From NCBI GenBank assembly GCA_016342595.1, contig JAEINY010000019.1, positions 1 to 45,580 of the forward strand: 45,580 nucleotides of DNA, given 5' to 3'. Made by a program: the position numbers and the translations under genes. Position 1 is the stretch's first letter; each line of letters starts with the position of its first letter. Positions 1 through 8,921 of the stretch are shown piece after piece. This DNA comes from Marinilabiliaceae bacterium (lineage in GTDB: Bacteria > Bacteroidota > Bacteroidia > Bacteroidales > Marinilabiliaceae). Below the pieces are notes generated by a model that was not told the DNA's origin, searched no databases, and worked only from the letters and a program-made list of their open reading frames with translations.

Positions 1-75
1 TGTTGTATTTTTGTTTGCGAAGTAAATTGTTCTTAAGATAGTAAATACCTTTATATTCAAATTGAAGCACTAGTG

Positions 76-864
76 TTAATAAATAATGGTTTTATCATGA
101 ATGACTTTATTGGCCGAAATAGTTGCCGCCACCACTGAAATGATGGAGATAAAACCGGCAATGGAAACGCCTATAAACGGAATCATCAATACCAGGCAAA
201 AAACGAAACCATTCCCAACGGCCAATCCTTTGTTGCTTCGGATAAAGCGAACACTGTGATGGATATCCAGGCGTTGACGTTCTAAGGTGTAATCAATAAA
301 TGAGAAACCATAGAAATAGGCGGAGACCAGAAATAAAACGATGGCTGTGAAGTAGCCTACTACCGGAATGAAACTTAGAACGAATAATGCCAGTGTTAAT
401 AACAACTCAATACAAAGGTTACGGATGGCTAATAAAACACCCCGACGTATGTCTTTTAAAAACTGACGTATATTAAATGGGGTACTACTGTTTATTAGTA
501 TATTCTCTGTTTTCTCCGAAAGTAATGCGAATACCGGTGACAAGAGAATGAGAATAATGTATCCTCCCATATAGGCATATATCAGGAAAAATAGCAGACG
601 AAGAATCAGCCAGACAAACCATTTAATGGAACCGGCCACGAATGATGCACCCCAGAAGTCCCAGCTATCAATGCCCATCCATTCATTTAAGTGACCAACT
701 AATTGATCGCCCCAGGTGACTACCGAATAAAACCCAATGGCAAATAAAAGAATGTTAAGCAACAAGGGGAAAAGAAAATACCAGACCAATTTGTTTTTGA
801 GGATGAAGGAAAAAGCTTCGCTGTATGATTTTAGTCCAAGTTTAAATCCTTGCCTGTAGTTCAT
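76..864 (-). CDS. EI24/CysZ-like integral membrane protein
   Basis: A 262-residue hydrophobic protein with about four to six membrane segments: roughly residues 22-48, 80-112, 145-185 and 215-250. The hydrophobic layout and the amphipathic middle (ILINSSTPFNIRQFLKDIRRG) fit the EI24/CysZ family (PF07264). CysZ of enterobacteria transports sulfate, but Bacteroidota EI24 members are mostly uncharacterised, so I would not claim sulfate transport here. It is divergent from purB with about 98 bases between the two starts, so the two promoters share that gap. The family call is recognition by eye and moderately sure. Confidence 0.75.
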   Translation of the reverse strand: MNYRQGFKLGLKSYSEAFSFILKNKLVWYFLFPLLLNILLFAIGFYSVVTWGDQLVGHLNEWMGIDSWDFWGASFVAGSIKWFVWLILRLLFFLIYAYMGGYIILILLSPVFALLSEKTENILINSSTPFNIRQFLKDIRRGVLLAIRNLCIELLLTLALFVLSFIPVVGYFTAIVLFLVSAYFYGFSFIDYTLERQRLDIHHSVRFIRSNKGLAVGNGFVFCLVLMIPFIGVSIAGFISIISVVAATISANKVIHDKTIIY

Positions 865-929
865 GAGTAAGATTATTCAATAATGTGAAACGACCAGCGC
901 CAAAACTAACCTTTTCCCTGAAAATTTAC

Positions 930-937
930 TACTTTTG
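930..937 (+). promoter_or_regulatory. Bacteroidota -7 box for purB
   Basis: TACTTTTG matches the TAnnTTTG -7 consensus of the Bacteroidota primary sigma factor. It sits 26 bases before the ATG at 963. It lies inside the longer reading frame that opens at 885, which argues for the start at 963. No clear -33 TTG is seen at the usual distance. Confidence 0.55.
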
Positions 938-962
938 CTATGCCAAAAAATCAAATAGAAAA

Positions 963-2309
963 ATGATAGATATCCAATTACTGACTGCAATTTCTCCGGT
1001 TGACGGGAGATATCGAAACAAGGTTGACGGGCTGGCTTTGTACTTTTCGGAGTATGCATTGATTCGTTACCGGGTACTGGTTGAAGTAGAATACTTTATT
1101 ACTTTGTGTGAGCAGCCATTGCCACAATTAGCTGATTTTGATAAAGGACTCTACGATGAGCTGCGCAAGATCTACAAAGACTTTCAGTTGGAAGATGCGG
1201 AACGTGTGAAAGCCATTGAAGCGGTGACCAACCATGATGTGAAAGCGGTGGAATACTTCATCAAAGAGAAGTTTGATGTGCTGAAATTAGAGAAGTACAA
1301 AGAGTTTATTCACTTTGGACTGACTTCGCAAGATATTAATAACACGGCAACGCCGGCTTCATTGCGTGATGCGGTGCACGATATTTATTATCCATTATTA
1401 GAAGAGTTGATTCAGCAGTTGGATGATATGGCTACCGAATGGAAAGATATTCCAATGTTGGCGAAGACACATGGACAACCAGCTTCCCCAACGCGTTTGG
1501 GTAAAGAGATGAAAGTGTTTGTAGAGCGTTTAAATAAGCAATTGGCCTTATTAAAAGGCATTCCTTGCTCGGCTAAATTTGGTGGAGCCACAGGTAACTT
1601 CAATGCCCACAATGTAGCGTATCCGAATATTGACTGGACGGCTTTTGGAAATAACTTCGTAAACAACGTCTTGAAGTTGGATCGTGAGCAGGTGACGACG
1701 CAGATTTCGAACTACGATAACATGGCTGCCATCTTCGATAATTTCAAGCGTATCAATGTGATTATGTTGGATTTGTCGCGCGATTTCTGGACTTACATTA
1801 TGATGGAATACTTCAAGCAGAAGATTAAAAAAGGTGAAGTAGGTTCCAGTGCCATGCCGCATAAAGTGAATCCAATTGATTTTGAAAATGCGGAAGGAAA
1901 CCTGGGGATTGCCAATGCGACCTTTGAGCACCTGGCAGCGAAATTACCAGTGTCGCGTTTGCAGCGTGACTTGACGGATTCAACAGTATTGCGCAACATT
2001 GGTGTACCGATTGCGCATACTGTGATTGCCATTAAATCCCTTCAAAAAGGTTTGGGTAAGATGTTATTGAACGAATCGGCTATACATAGAGATTTGGAAA
2101 ATAACTGGCCCGTAGTTGCAGAGGCTATCCAGACGATCTTGCGTCGTGAAGGCTATCCAAATCCATATGAAGCATTGAAAGATCTGACACGTACCAACGA
2201 GCAGATAAACGCTAAAACCATGGCGGCTTTCATTGATCGTTTAGACATCTCAGAGGAAGTAAAAGCTGAAATGCGTGTACTGACACCACATAATTACACT
2301 GGGATTTAA
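963..2309 (+). CDS. purB: Adenylosuccinate lyase
   Basis: This enzyme of purine synthesis catalyses two steps: SAICAR to AICAR plus fumarate, and adenylosuccinate to AMP plus fumarate, in the cytosol. The fumarase/aspartase superfamily signature is clear (GEVGSSAMPHKVNPIDFEN, around residues 290-310). The N terminus LLTAISPVDGRYR is typical of the long PurB type of E. coli and Bacteroidota. Length from 963 is 448 residues, as expected. The frame is open from 885, but that extension covers the -7 box at 930 and is unlike family N termini, so 963 is chosen. The gene stands alone and ends in a strong hairpin terminator. Confidence 0.95.
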   Translation: MIDIQLLTAISPVDGRYRNKVDGLALYFSEYALIRYRVLVEVEYFITLCEQPLPQLADFDKGLYDELRKIYKDFQLEDAERVKAIEAVTNHDVKAVEYFIKEKFDVLKLEKYKEFIHFGLTSQDINNTATPASLRDAVHDIYYPLLEELIQQLDDMATEWKDIPMLAKTHGQPASPTRLGKEMKVFVERLNKQLALLKGIPCSAKFGGATGNFNAHNVAYPNIDWTAFGNNFVNNVLKLDREQVTTQISNYDNMAAIFDNFKRINVIMLDLSRDFWTYIMMEYFKQKIKKGEVGSSAMPHKVNPIDFENAEGNLGIANATFEHLAAKLPVSRLQRDLTDSTVLRNIGVPIAHTVIAIKSLQKGLGKMLLNESAIHRDLENNWPVVAEAIQTILRREGYPNPYEALKDLTRTNEQINAKTMAAFIDRLDISEEVKAEMRVLTPHNYTGI

Positions 2310-2340
2310 GATTTGTTAAATATACCTTATTTGTGAATCG

Positions 2341-2378
2341 GGCTGTAAAAGATTACTTTTACAGCCTGATTTTTTTTT
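2341..2378 (+). terminator. Rho-independent terminator of purB
   Basis: A perfect 10-bp stem (GGCTGTAAAA paired with TTTTACAGCC) with the loop GATTAC, followed after GA by a run of ten T. It lies 31 bases after the purB stop and ends just before the next gene. Confidence 0.9.
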
Positions 2379-2387
2379 GAACGACAC

Positions 2388-4208
2388 ATGAAAGACTTTA
2401 TAAAAATATTAAAGCGTTTTATTCCTCCTTATAAACGTAATTTGATTCTCAGTTTTCTTTTTAATTTATTGGCTGCCTTTTTTACGGGCCTGGCTATGAT
2501 TTTTATGATACCCATTTTAGAGGTGTTATTTGAAACCGATAAAGAGGTTACTTCTCTATTGCCATGGGCCATGGATAAGCAAGTGCTGATGAATAATCTA
2601 TACTTTTATGTAACATTGGTGAAGCATGAGTATGGCATTACTATAGTTATGCCCTTTATTGGCTTACTCATGTTATGTACTACTTTTTTAAAGGTTGGAT
2701 TCGCCTACCTGGCTTCTTATCAGATAGTGGGTATACGCAATGGCGTGGTCCGTGATATTCGAAAACAGATATACAATAAACTGATGGCATTGCCTCTGGC
2801 TTTTTATTCTGACGAAAGAAAAGGGGATGTGATGGCCCGGGCTACGGGTGATGTCAACGAAGTGGAAAACTCTATCATGGCTTCCATCGATATGTTTTTT
2901 AAAAATCCCATAATCATTCTTGTTTTGGTGGGGTGGATGTTTGTGTTGAGTGTTAAACTTACCATATTTATTTTTGTCATGTTGCCGGTTGCCGGTTGGA
3001 TTATTGGTAAGACGGGTAAAACCTTAAAGCACCAGTCGCGAAAAGGACAATCTAAAATGGGCGATTTGCTTGGCATCATCGAAGAGTCCTTGAGCGGTTT
3101 ACGTATTATTAAGGCTTTTAATGCCGAAAAAAAGATGAAGGATAAGTTTGGGACCGAGACGGAGAACTATTGTTTTATCATGAATAAACTGCAACGTCGA
3201 TATGTGATGGCGCATCCGGTGAGCGAGTTTCTTGGCACCATTGTTATGGTAACGGTGGTCTGGTTTGGAGCTACGCTTATTACTACTGACGGAAGTGGAA
3301 TGCAAGGGGCTACGTTTTTAGCTTTTATAGGCATGTTTTATCAGATCATTAATCCAGCTAAAGCGTTCTCAACAGCTTTTTTTAGTATTCAAAAAGGGCT
3401 GGCCGCCATGGAGCGTATTGATGACATATTATTGGCTGACAATAAGATTTTGGAACACGATGGTGCTGTTGAATTGAAAGAAATACAAAATTCCATTGAA
3501 TACAAGAATGTCACTTTTGCTTATAATGAAAAGAAAGTCCTCAGGAATGTATCGCTGGTCATTCCGAAAGGTAAAATGGTGGCATTAGTAGGGCAGTCGG
3601 GTAGTGGTAAAACAACATTTGTAGATTTACTGCCTCGCTTTCATGATATTCAGGAAGGGAGTATTTCAGTTGATGGAGTGGATATACGAAATATGAAAGT
3701 GCATAGTTTGCGAGGTCTAATGGGGAATGTGAACCAGGATGCCATTTTGTTTAATGATACTTTCTTTAATAACATTTCTTTTGGAGTAGAGAAGACGACC
3801 CGGGAAGAGGTTGAGATGGCTGCTAAAGTGGCTAATGCGCATGATTTCATTGTAGCTTCAGAGAATGGGTATCAAACATTAGTGGGAGATAGAGGTGGTA
3901 AATTGTCCGGTGGCCAGCGCCAACGTATTAGTATTGCACGGGCCGTTCTTAAGAATCCGGATATCTTAATATTGGATGAGGCCACCTCTGCTTTGGATAC
4001 CGAATCAGAACGATTAGTGCAGGATGCTCTGGAAAACCTGATGAAAAATCGCACTTCATTAGTGATTGCTCACCGCTTATCTACGGTTCGAAATGCGGAC
4101 TTGATTTGCGTATTTAATGAAGGTGAGATTGTAGAAACGGGAACGCATGAAGAATTAATTGCACAGGATGGGATTTATAAAAAACTTCATTCGATGCAGA
4201 TGCAATAG
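2388..4208 (+). CDS. MsbA-like ABC exporter, fused permease and ATPase
   Basis: A 606-residue half transporter. The N-terminal ABC transmembrane domain covers about residues 15-340 with roughly six membrane segments. The C-terminal nucleotide-binding domain carries Walker A GQSGSGKTT (about 400), signature LSGGQRQR (about 505), Walker B ILILDEATSALD (about 525) and the H-loop AHRLST. It should act as a homodimer in the inner membrane. MsbA/lipid A or drug-type exporters share this form, and the substrate cannot be read from sequence. It starts 10 bases after the purB terminator and has its own terminator, so it is probably a single-gene unit. Confidence 0.9.
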   Translation: MKDFIKILKRFIPPYKRNLILSFLFNLLAAFFTGLAMIFMIPILEVLFETDKEVTSLLPWAMDKQVLMNNLYFYVTLVKHEYGITIVMPFIGLLMLCTTFLKVGFAYLASYQIVGIRNGVVRDIRKQIYNKLMALPLAFYSDERKGDVMARATGDVNEVENSIMASIDMFFKNPIIILVLVGWMFVLSVKLTIFIFVMLPVAGWIIGKTGKTLKHQSRKGQSKMGDLLGIIEESLSGLRIIKAFNAEKKMKDKFGTETENYCFIMNKLQRRYVMAHPVSEFLGTIVMVTVVWFGATLITTDGSGMQGATFLAFIGMFYQIINPAKAFSTAFFSIQKGLAAMERIDDILLADNKILEHDGAVELKEIQNSIEYKNVTFAYNEKKVLRNVSLVIPKGKMVALVGQSGSGKTTFVDLLPRFHDIQEGSISVDGVDIRNMKVHSLRGLMGNVNQDAILFNDTFFNNISFGVEKTTREEVEMAAKVANAHDFIVASENGYQTLVGDRGGKLSGGQRQRISIARAVLKNPDILILDEATSALDTESERLVQDALENLMKNRTSLVIAHRLSTVRNADLICVFNEGEIVETGTHEELIAQDGIYKKLHSMQMQ

Positions 4209-4236
4209 CAAGTAAGACGTTAGAAATAGTTTAATT

Positions 4237-4269
4237 AAGCGCCAACTTTATTTGTTTGGCGCTTTTTTT
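4237..4269 (+). terminator. Rho-independent terminator of the ABC exporter
   Basis: A 9-bp stem (AAGCGCCAA paired with TTGGCGCTT) with a 10-base loop, ending in a T run at 4263-4269, 29 bases after the stop codon. Confidence 0.88.
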
Positions 4270-4340
4270 ATTCATACTATTTCTAAATAAAATGTAACCT
4301 TTTAGTATTTTTCCCATAAGAAGAACAAAACAAGTGAGAT

Positions 4341-4985
4341 ATGAAGGTGCGAGAGTTTTTAATGTTTTTTGCAGGATTGTTTTTTCTATCAAATGTAACC
4401 GCTCAAACAAGTAACAAATCAGATAAAAAGGGGTATTGGCAAAAAGGTTGTTTGAAAGTAGACTCTGCCTTTAAGAAAACTTATTTGGATGATTTTATGC
4501 TTCCCTATGATCAATTTGAAGATTTACATCATTGTCGCATCAGGGTTAAAACAAAAAAGCTGAAAACGACCATGGCAGCGCGACCAGGTTTCCTATCACT
4601 GTTTTTAGGGAAGCGTAATCGACTCTATATTATTCATGTCAATGATGATGAAAATTTTGATGGTGTTTTGTTATCAGATGTGCCACAAGAAGCGCGTATT
4701 GGGTTGTTTGCGCATGAGATGATGCACATTCGTGATTATGAGAGTCGGAAAGTCACGGGTGTGATCGAACGAGGATTACAGTATATGACAAAAAAAGGCA
4801 AAAAACGTGTAGAGTACTATACTGATAGTTTAACCATTGCAGCAGGATATGGTGTTAATCTGTTTCAATGGTCGGCTTATGTATTGCATGAATCTGATGC
4901 TTCTGAAGAGTACAAGGCGTTTAAGTCAGAGATTTACATGTCACCGATTACGATTTTATCTAAGATGGACTTGGTTAAACCATAA
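4341..4985 (+). CDS. Secreted protein with HExxH zinc-peptidase motif
   Basis: A 214-residue protein with a signal peptide of about 21 residues ending in VTA-Q. Residues 125-129 are HEMMH, the zincin HExxH motif, set in a hydrophobic helix (IGLFAHEMMHIRDYES). About 40 residues downstream YYTDSLTIAAGYG could supply a third metal ligand in the manner of gluzincins, where an E or D follows one helix later. I do not recognise the family. A periplasmic or surface metallopeptidase is the reasonable inference, but an inactive relative is possible. The gene stands alone between two terminators. Confidence 0.65.
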   Translation: MKVREFLMFFAGLFFLSNVTAQTSNKSDKKGYWQKGCLKVDSAFKKTYLDDFMLPYDQFEDLHHCRIRVKTKKLKTTMAARPGFLSLFLGKRNRLYIIHVNDDENFDGVLLSDVPQEARIGLFAHEMMHIRDYESRKVTGVIERGLQYMTKKGKKRVEYYTDSLTIAAGYGVNLFQWSAYVLHESDASEEYKAFKSEIYMSPITILSKMDLVKP

Positions 4986-5025
4986 TACAGAACAACCGAT
5001 TCATAATATGCATCCGAATCGTGGG

Positions 5026-5065
5026 GCCAGGAACAGTGAACCTTTAAACTGTTTCTGGCTTTTTT
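5026..5065 (+). terminator. Rho-independent terminator
   Basis: A 12-bp stem with one G-U pair (GCCAGGAACAGT with ACTGTTTCTGGC) and a T run at 5060-5065. It closes the HExxH protein gene. Confidence 0.85.
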
Positions 5066-5468
5066 GAATCCAGTGCCTTGTAAGAGTGTGTTTTTACATG
5101 TGTAGAAGAGTTCAAAACGCTCAGTGCGGCCATCTCTCTAATTTGACCTTTTAGTAGCAAAATACCTGCCATGTGTTTTGTTTTAAAGGCTAGTTTATAC
5201 TTCTTAATGAAGTTTTGAATGCTCAATAGACAAGAAAACTCTGTGGAATCATTTGATTCATAAAACAGGGTACAAATAAATCAATAATCATAGCTTCTGT
5301 AAAGGCTTAAAAAATCTCGCAAAGATAGATAGAGAATTAAAAGGATGTTAATATATGTCAATAAATTGTAATGACCTGTGGTTCGGTACGATAAATGAGT
5401 TGTAAAAAATGAAATACTTGATTGTAAATCGCTTTCCTGTGTAACTCAATACACTGCTTTTGCGTTGA
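5066..5468. other. Intergenic, no gene recognised
   Basis: About 400 AT-rich bases. No convincing reading frame, tRNA or repeat was seen. The short string AATCTCGCAAAG at about 5313 recurs near 15256. A promoter for the gene at 5469 must lie here but no good TAnnTTTG box was found at the right place. Confidence 0.5.
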
Positions 5469-5969
5469 ATGAGCAACTTAAGAAGGCAAATGAAACAGCA
5501 AGGGATGAAAAGATATGTGGAACAGTTGATGGAAGATATTGATTTGGCGAAAAGCAATGCTGAAAGAAGATTGTCGTCTTACTTCGAATGTGATCATTCG
5601 GCTGCATATCATTTTATAGAAGATGATTCTGATGAGGCAGGAATTAGAATATCGGATTTGATAGGTTTAGAAGTATTTGTATTTCCTAAAAGTGAGCATT
5701 TGGGAGAAGAGGAATTATTGGATTTATCCAATGCTATGATTGCTTTATTGCAGAATTATGGGTTTAACCCCATGTTCGGTTCGTGTGTACCCAATCAAAT
5801 TAAATATAGTCTGATGCGACGCGCCATTAATCATCGTGTTTATCCGGGCGAAAACCAAATGGTAGATTTGGAATTGTGTGATTATTTGCCGCAGTACTGC
5901 CCTTTTGCCGTTGAATGTCCGGCACACACTGAAGGACGGGGAGAGTGTTGTACTCAAAAAAGAGCTTAA
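5469..5969 (+). CDS. Cysteine-rich-tail protein of unknown function
   Basis: A 166-residue soluble, acidic protein that I do not recognise. The last 35 residues hold five cysteines in the pattern C..YLPQYCPFAVECPAHTEGRGECC, which could bind a metal or an iron-sulfur cluster. The central part (ISDLIGLEVFVFPKSE, then LLDLSNAMIALLQNYGFNP) looks like a small alpha/beta domain. The start at 5469 has no good ribosome site; the methionine at 5490 follows AGAAGG at a suitable spacing and is a plausible alternative, giving 159 residues. It converges on msrB with a shared terminator between them. Confidence 0.6.
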   Translation: MSNLRRQMKQQGMKRYVEQLMEDIDLAKSNAERRLSSYFECDHSAAYHFIEDDSDEAGIRISDLIGLEVFVFPKSEHLGEEELLDLSNAMIALLQNYGFNPMFGSCVPNQIKYSLMRRAINHRVYPGENQMVDLELCDYLPQYCPFAVECPAHTEGRGECCTQKRA

Positions 5970-5970
5970 C

Positions 5971-6019
5971 TATTCAGAGTATGACTATAAAAATATCTTT
6001 TTTAGTCACACTTTGAATA
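5971..6019. terminator. Bidirectional terminator between convergent genes
   Basis: A 17-bp stem with two G-U type mismatches (TATTCAGAGTATGACTA with TAGTCACACTTTGAATA) around an A/T-rich loop that gives T runs on both strands. It lies exactly between the stop at 5969 and the msrB stop at 6021. Confidence 0.85.
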
Positions 6020-6020
6020 A

Positions 6021-6452
6021 TTAATCTGGTACAAAACTCAAAGAGACCGAATTCACACAGTGTCGTGTATTTTTGGAAGTGAATCCTTCTCCCAGAAAAA
6101 CATGCCCTAAATGACCATTACATTTTGCACAGATAATTTCTGTGCGTCGACCATCTGCATCAGGTACACGCTTAACGGCTCCTTCAATTTCATCATCAAA
6201 ACTCGGCCACCCACATTGCGCATCGAACTTATCTTGTGATTTATAGAGGGGGGCATCACAGTGTTTGCAAGTATATGTTCCTTTTTCAGAATGTTTATAT
6301 AACTTACCACTGTAAGGCATTTCCGTTCCTTTAAAGAGAATGACTCGCTTCTCCTCTTCAGTGAGTGTATTTAGTTTTAACTGTGTAGAATCCTCCTGTG
6401 TCATTGCGGTATGGGATATAACTGTGAAAATAAATATCAGTACTATTTTCAT
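6021..6452 (-). CDS. msrB: Secreted peptide-methionine (R)-S-oxide reductase
   Basis: MsrB reduces methionine-R-sulfoxide in proteins. The 143-residue product begins with a signal peptide (about 19 residues, ending TAMTQ), so it probably repairs periplasmic or surface proteins. Zinc-binding cysteine pairs are C62/C65 (TCKHC) and C108/C111 (CAKC). The catalytic cysteine is C132 in [15 protein letters not shown] (C80) and GHLGHVF are also typical. It is a stand-alone MsrB without an MsrA domain. Family assignment is firm; the periplasmic location rests on the signal peptide alone. Confidence 0.93.
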   Translation of the reverse strand: MKIVLIFIFTVISHTAMTQEDSTQLKLNTLTEEEKRVILFKGTEMPYSGKLYKHSEKGTYTCKHCDAPLYKSQDKFDAQCGWPSFDDEIEGAVKRVPDADGRRTEIICAKCNGHLGHVFLGEGFTSKNTRHCVNSVSLSFVPD

Positions 6453-6757
6453 CTTTCCTATGCTTTAAGACGGCTATTTGATTTATGGTAATAATCAGAG
6501 CCGTAGTGAAATGGAATATTTCATGCAAATATTCGGTGTTATCTAATCTAATTATAAATAAAGCGTTTTTTTTATTGTTTTGTTCATCGTTTCATAAAAA
6601 AAATATATCTGTTGGTCTTACCCTATATAGTACTAGTAATATTCAGACCTTGAGGGGAGTATAATAGGGTGTTAAATGTGTTTTTAAAGTGCTTAAAAGA
6701 GTGTTGTAACGGAGGGGATTTAGGAACTTATTCAGCATGAACATTTTGGATTCTGCA

Positions 6758-6786
6758 TTGTTAATTGGTCCCTTTTTATATATTTG
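6758..6786 (+). promoter_or_regulatory. Promoter of the etfBA operon
   Basis: A TTG at 6758-6760 is separated by 18 bases from TATATTTG (6779-6786), a good Bacteroidota -33/-7 pair. It ends 37 bases before the etfB ATG at 6823. A start at the in-frame TTG at 6784 is therefore unlikely, because it would lie inside the -7 box. Confidence 0.65.
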
Positions 6787-6822
6787 TCATCCGTTAATAA
6801 TTCTTTATCAAAAATTGAAGCA

Positions 6823-7695
6823 ATGGGATTAAACATTATTGTTCTTGCAAAGCAAGTACCTGATACCCGAAATGTCGGCAAGGATGCGATGAAAGCAGAC
6901 GGGACAGTGAACCGTGCGGCGCTGCCGGCAATCTTCAATCCGGAGGATTTAAATGCTTTGGAGCAAGCTCTTAGATTGAAAGATAGATATCCAGGTTCAA
7001 AAGTTACTATTTTAACGATGGGGCCTGGTCGTGCTGCTGATGTGATTCGCGAAGGTATGTATCGCGGCGCTGATAATGGTTATTTGTTAACTGACCGTGC
7101 TTTTGCCGGATCAGATACACTGGCTACTTCTTATGCCATTTCATGTGCCATTAAGAAGATGACAGATTGCGATTTGATTATCGCAGGTCGTCAGGCCATT
7201 GATGGGGATACGGCACAAGTAGGACCTCAGGTGGCAGAAAAATTGAATTTACCTCAAGTAACCTATGCTGAAGAGGTTATTTCAGCAGATAAGAAAAAAA
7301 TCGTTATCAAACGTCGTTTGGAGCGTGGTGTGGAAACTGTTGAAATGCCTATCCCAGGTGTCATCACTGTGAATGCCAGTGCACCTGATTGTCGTCCGCG
7401 TAACGCTAAATTGTTAATGAAATTCAAACATGCCCGCACCATGACCGAGCGTCAAGGGGAAGCTGAGGATTACATTGATATGACTGCTGATCGTCCATAC
7501 CTGAACATAGCAGAGTGGAGTGTGAACGATATTGAAACAGATACAAATTGGTTGGGACTTTCTGGTTCACCTACCAAAGTGAAAAAGATTGAAAATGTGG
7601 TGTTCCAGGCAAAAGAGTCGAAGAAATTGACTTCTGCAGATGGAGAGATTGAAGAGTTGATCGTTGAATTGATCGCTAATCACACCATTGGTTAA
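6823..7695 (+). CDS. etfB: Electron transfer flavoprotein beta subunit
   Basis: EtfB forms a heterodimer with EtfA and carries electrons from acyl-CoA dehydrogenases to the quinone pool. The N terminus LNIIVLAKQVPDTRNVG and the segment DLIIAGRQAIDGDTAQVGP are typical of the AMP-binding subunit. Length from the chosen ATG is 290 residues. The frame is open a little further upstream, but the promoter at 6758-6786 argues for 6823. etfA follows after 63 bases and an acyl-CoA dehydrogenase follows that, so all three probably serve fatty-acid or amino-acid oxidation together. Confidence 0.94.
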   Translation: MGLNIIVLAKQVPDTRNVGKDAMKADGTVNRAALPAIFNPEDLNALEQALRLKDRYPGSKVTILTMGPGRAADVIREGMYRGADNGYLLTDRAFAGSDTLATSYAISCAIKKMTDCDLIIAGRQAIDGDTAQVGPQVAEKLNLPQVTYAEEVISADKKKIVIKRRLERGVETVEMPIPGVITVNASAPDCRPRNAKLLMKFKHARTMTERQGEAEDYIDMTADRPYLNIAEWSVNDIETDTNWLGLSGSPTKVKKIENVVFQAKESKKLTSADGEIEELIVELIANHTIG

Positions 7696-7758
7696 TTTTT
7701 TCCCAGATAGTAATTTGTTTAACAAATGCCGGATGATCCGGTAAAAAATTGAATTGCA

Positions 7759-8778
7759 ATGAATAATGTATTTGTTATTTGCGAAATAGAGGAGGGGAAG
7801 GTTGCCGAGATTAGTCTTGAGTTAATGACCAAAGGCCGTTCCCTTGCTAATCAATTAAATTGTAAGCTCGAAGCACTTGTTTTAGGACATTCATTAAAAA
7901 ATATTGAAAAGGAGCTCTATCCTTTTGGAGCTGATGTGGTGCATATTGGGGATGACATTCGCTTAGATCCTTATACTACCTTACCACACACCGCGGTTAT
8001 TGAGGAATTGTTCAAAAAGGAGCAGCCACAGATAGCTTTGTTAGGTGCTTCGACTTTAGGTCGTGACTTGGGTCCGCGTGTTTCTTCTGCATTGCAGAGT
8101 GGTTTGACTGCGGATTGTACCTCATTGGAGATCGGACCTCACGAAGATAAAAAAGCCGGTAAAACCTATGAAAATCTGTTGTATCAGATTCGTCCTGCTT
8201 TTGGTGGTAACATCGTGGCCACTATCATTAACCCGGATTGTCGCCCACAGATGGCTACAGTACGTGAGGGGGTGATGAAAAAAGAAATTTACGATGCTGA
8301 TTATAAAGGAAAAATCAACAAAATTGATGTTGATGCCATCCTGAAACCTGAAGATTTAGTGGTGAAAGTGATTGAGCGCCACATGGAAAAATCAAAGGTG
8401 AACATTAAAAATTCATCCATCATAATTGCTGGTGGTTATGGAATGGGATCGAAAGAAAATTTTGATTCCTTGTATGAATTGGCTGAAGTGTTGACAGGTG
8501 AGGTAGGTGCTTCACGTGCGGCTATTGATGCCGGATATGCTGAGCATGAGCGTCAGATTGGTCAAACAGGTGTTACTGTTCGGCCTAAGTTGTACATTGC
8601 TTGTGGTATCTCTGGTCAGATTCAGCATACTGCCGGTATGGAAGAGTCATCAATGGTAATTGCCATTAACAATGATCCGAATGCTCCCATCAACAAGATT
8701 GCTGATTATGTGATTACCGGTGAAGTGATGGACGTGGTTCCTAAGCTGATTAAATTTTATCGGAAAAACAGTAAGTAG
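7759..8778 (+). CDS. etfA: Electron transfer flavoprotein alpha subunit
   Basis: A 339-residue EtfA, the FAD-binding partner of EtfB. The C-terminal FAD domain shows GEVGASRAAIDAG, IGQTGVTVRPKLYIACGISG and INNDPNAPINKIADY (residues about 250-325), all characteristic. The N-terminal domain is the usual ETF fold and has no ferredoxin insertion, so this is a standard non-bifurcating-looking EtfA by length, although bifurcation cannot be excluded by eye. Same operon as etfB. Confidence 0.94.
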   Translation: MNNVFVICEIEEGKVAEISLELMTKGRSLANQLNCKLEALVLGHSLKNIEKELYPFGADVVHIGDDIRLDPYTTLPHTAVIEELFKKEQPQIALLGASTLGRDLGPRVSSALQSGLTADCTSLEIGPHEDKKAGKTYENLLYQIRPAFGGNIVATIINPDCRPQMATVREGVMKKEIYDADYKGKINKIDVDAILKPEDLVVKVIERHMEKSKVNIKNSSIIIAGGYGMGSKENFDSLYELAEVLTGEVGASRAAIDAGYAEHERQIGQTGVTVRPKLYIACGISGQIQHTAGMEESSMVIAINNDPNAPINKIADYVITGEVMDVVPKLIKFYRKNSK

Positions 8779-8905
8779 TGATAATGTTTAATTATTAATT
8801 ATGAATGATTAATGCATCAAAATTTTTTATCATTAATCATTAACCACTAATAATTGATCATTAATAGTTAATCATTAATTAAAAGAATTCCGCTTGTCGG
8901 AACTC
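8779..8905. repeat. AT-rich ATTAAT-type short repeats inside the etf operon gap
   Basis: Between etfA and the dehydrogenase gene the DNA is almost entirely built from variants of ATTAAT, ATTAATCATTAA and TAATGATTAA, on both strands, over about 100 bases. There is no reading frame. It is a degenerate, partly palindromic spacer and may be a processing or stability element in the mRNA, which is an inference. Confidence 0.6.
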
Positions 8906-8921
8906 ACAAATAAAAAATAAA

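Noticed and set aside
885..962. Longer N terminus of PurB starting at 885
   Set aside because: It would cover the -7 box at 930-937, and the added residues do not resemble PurB proteins.
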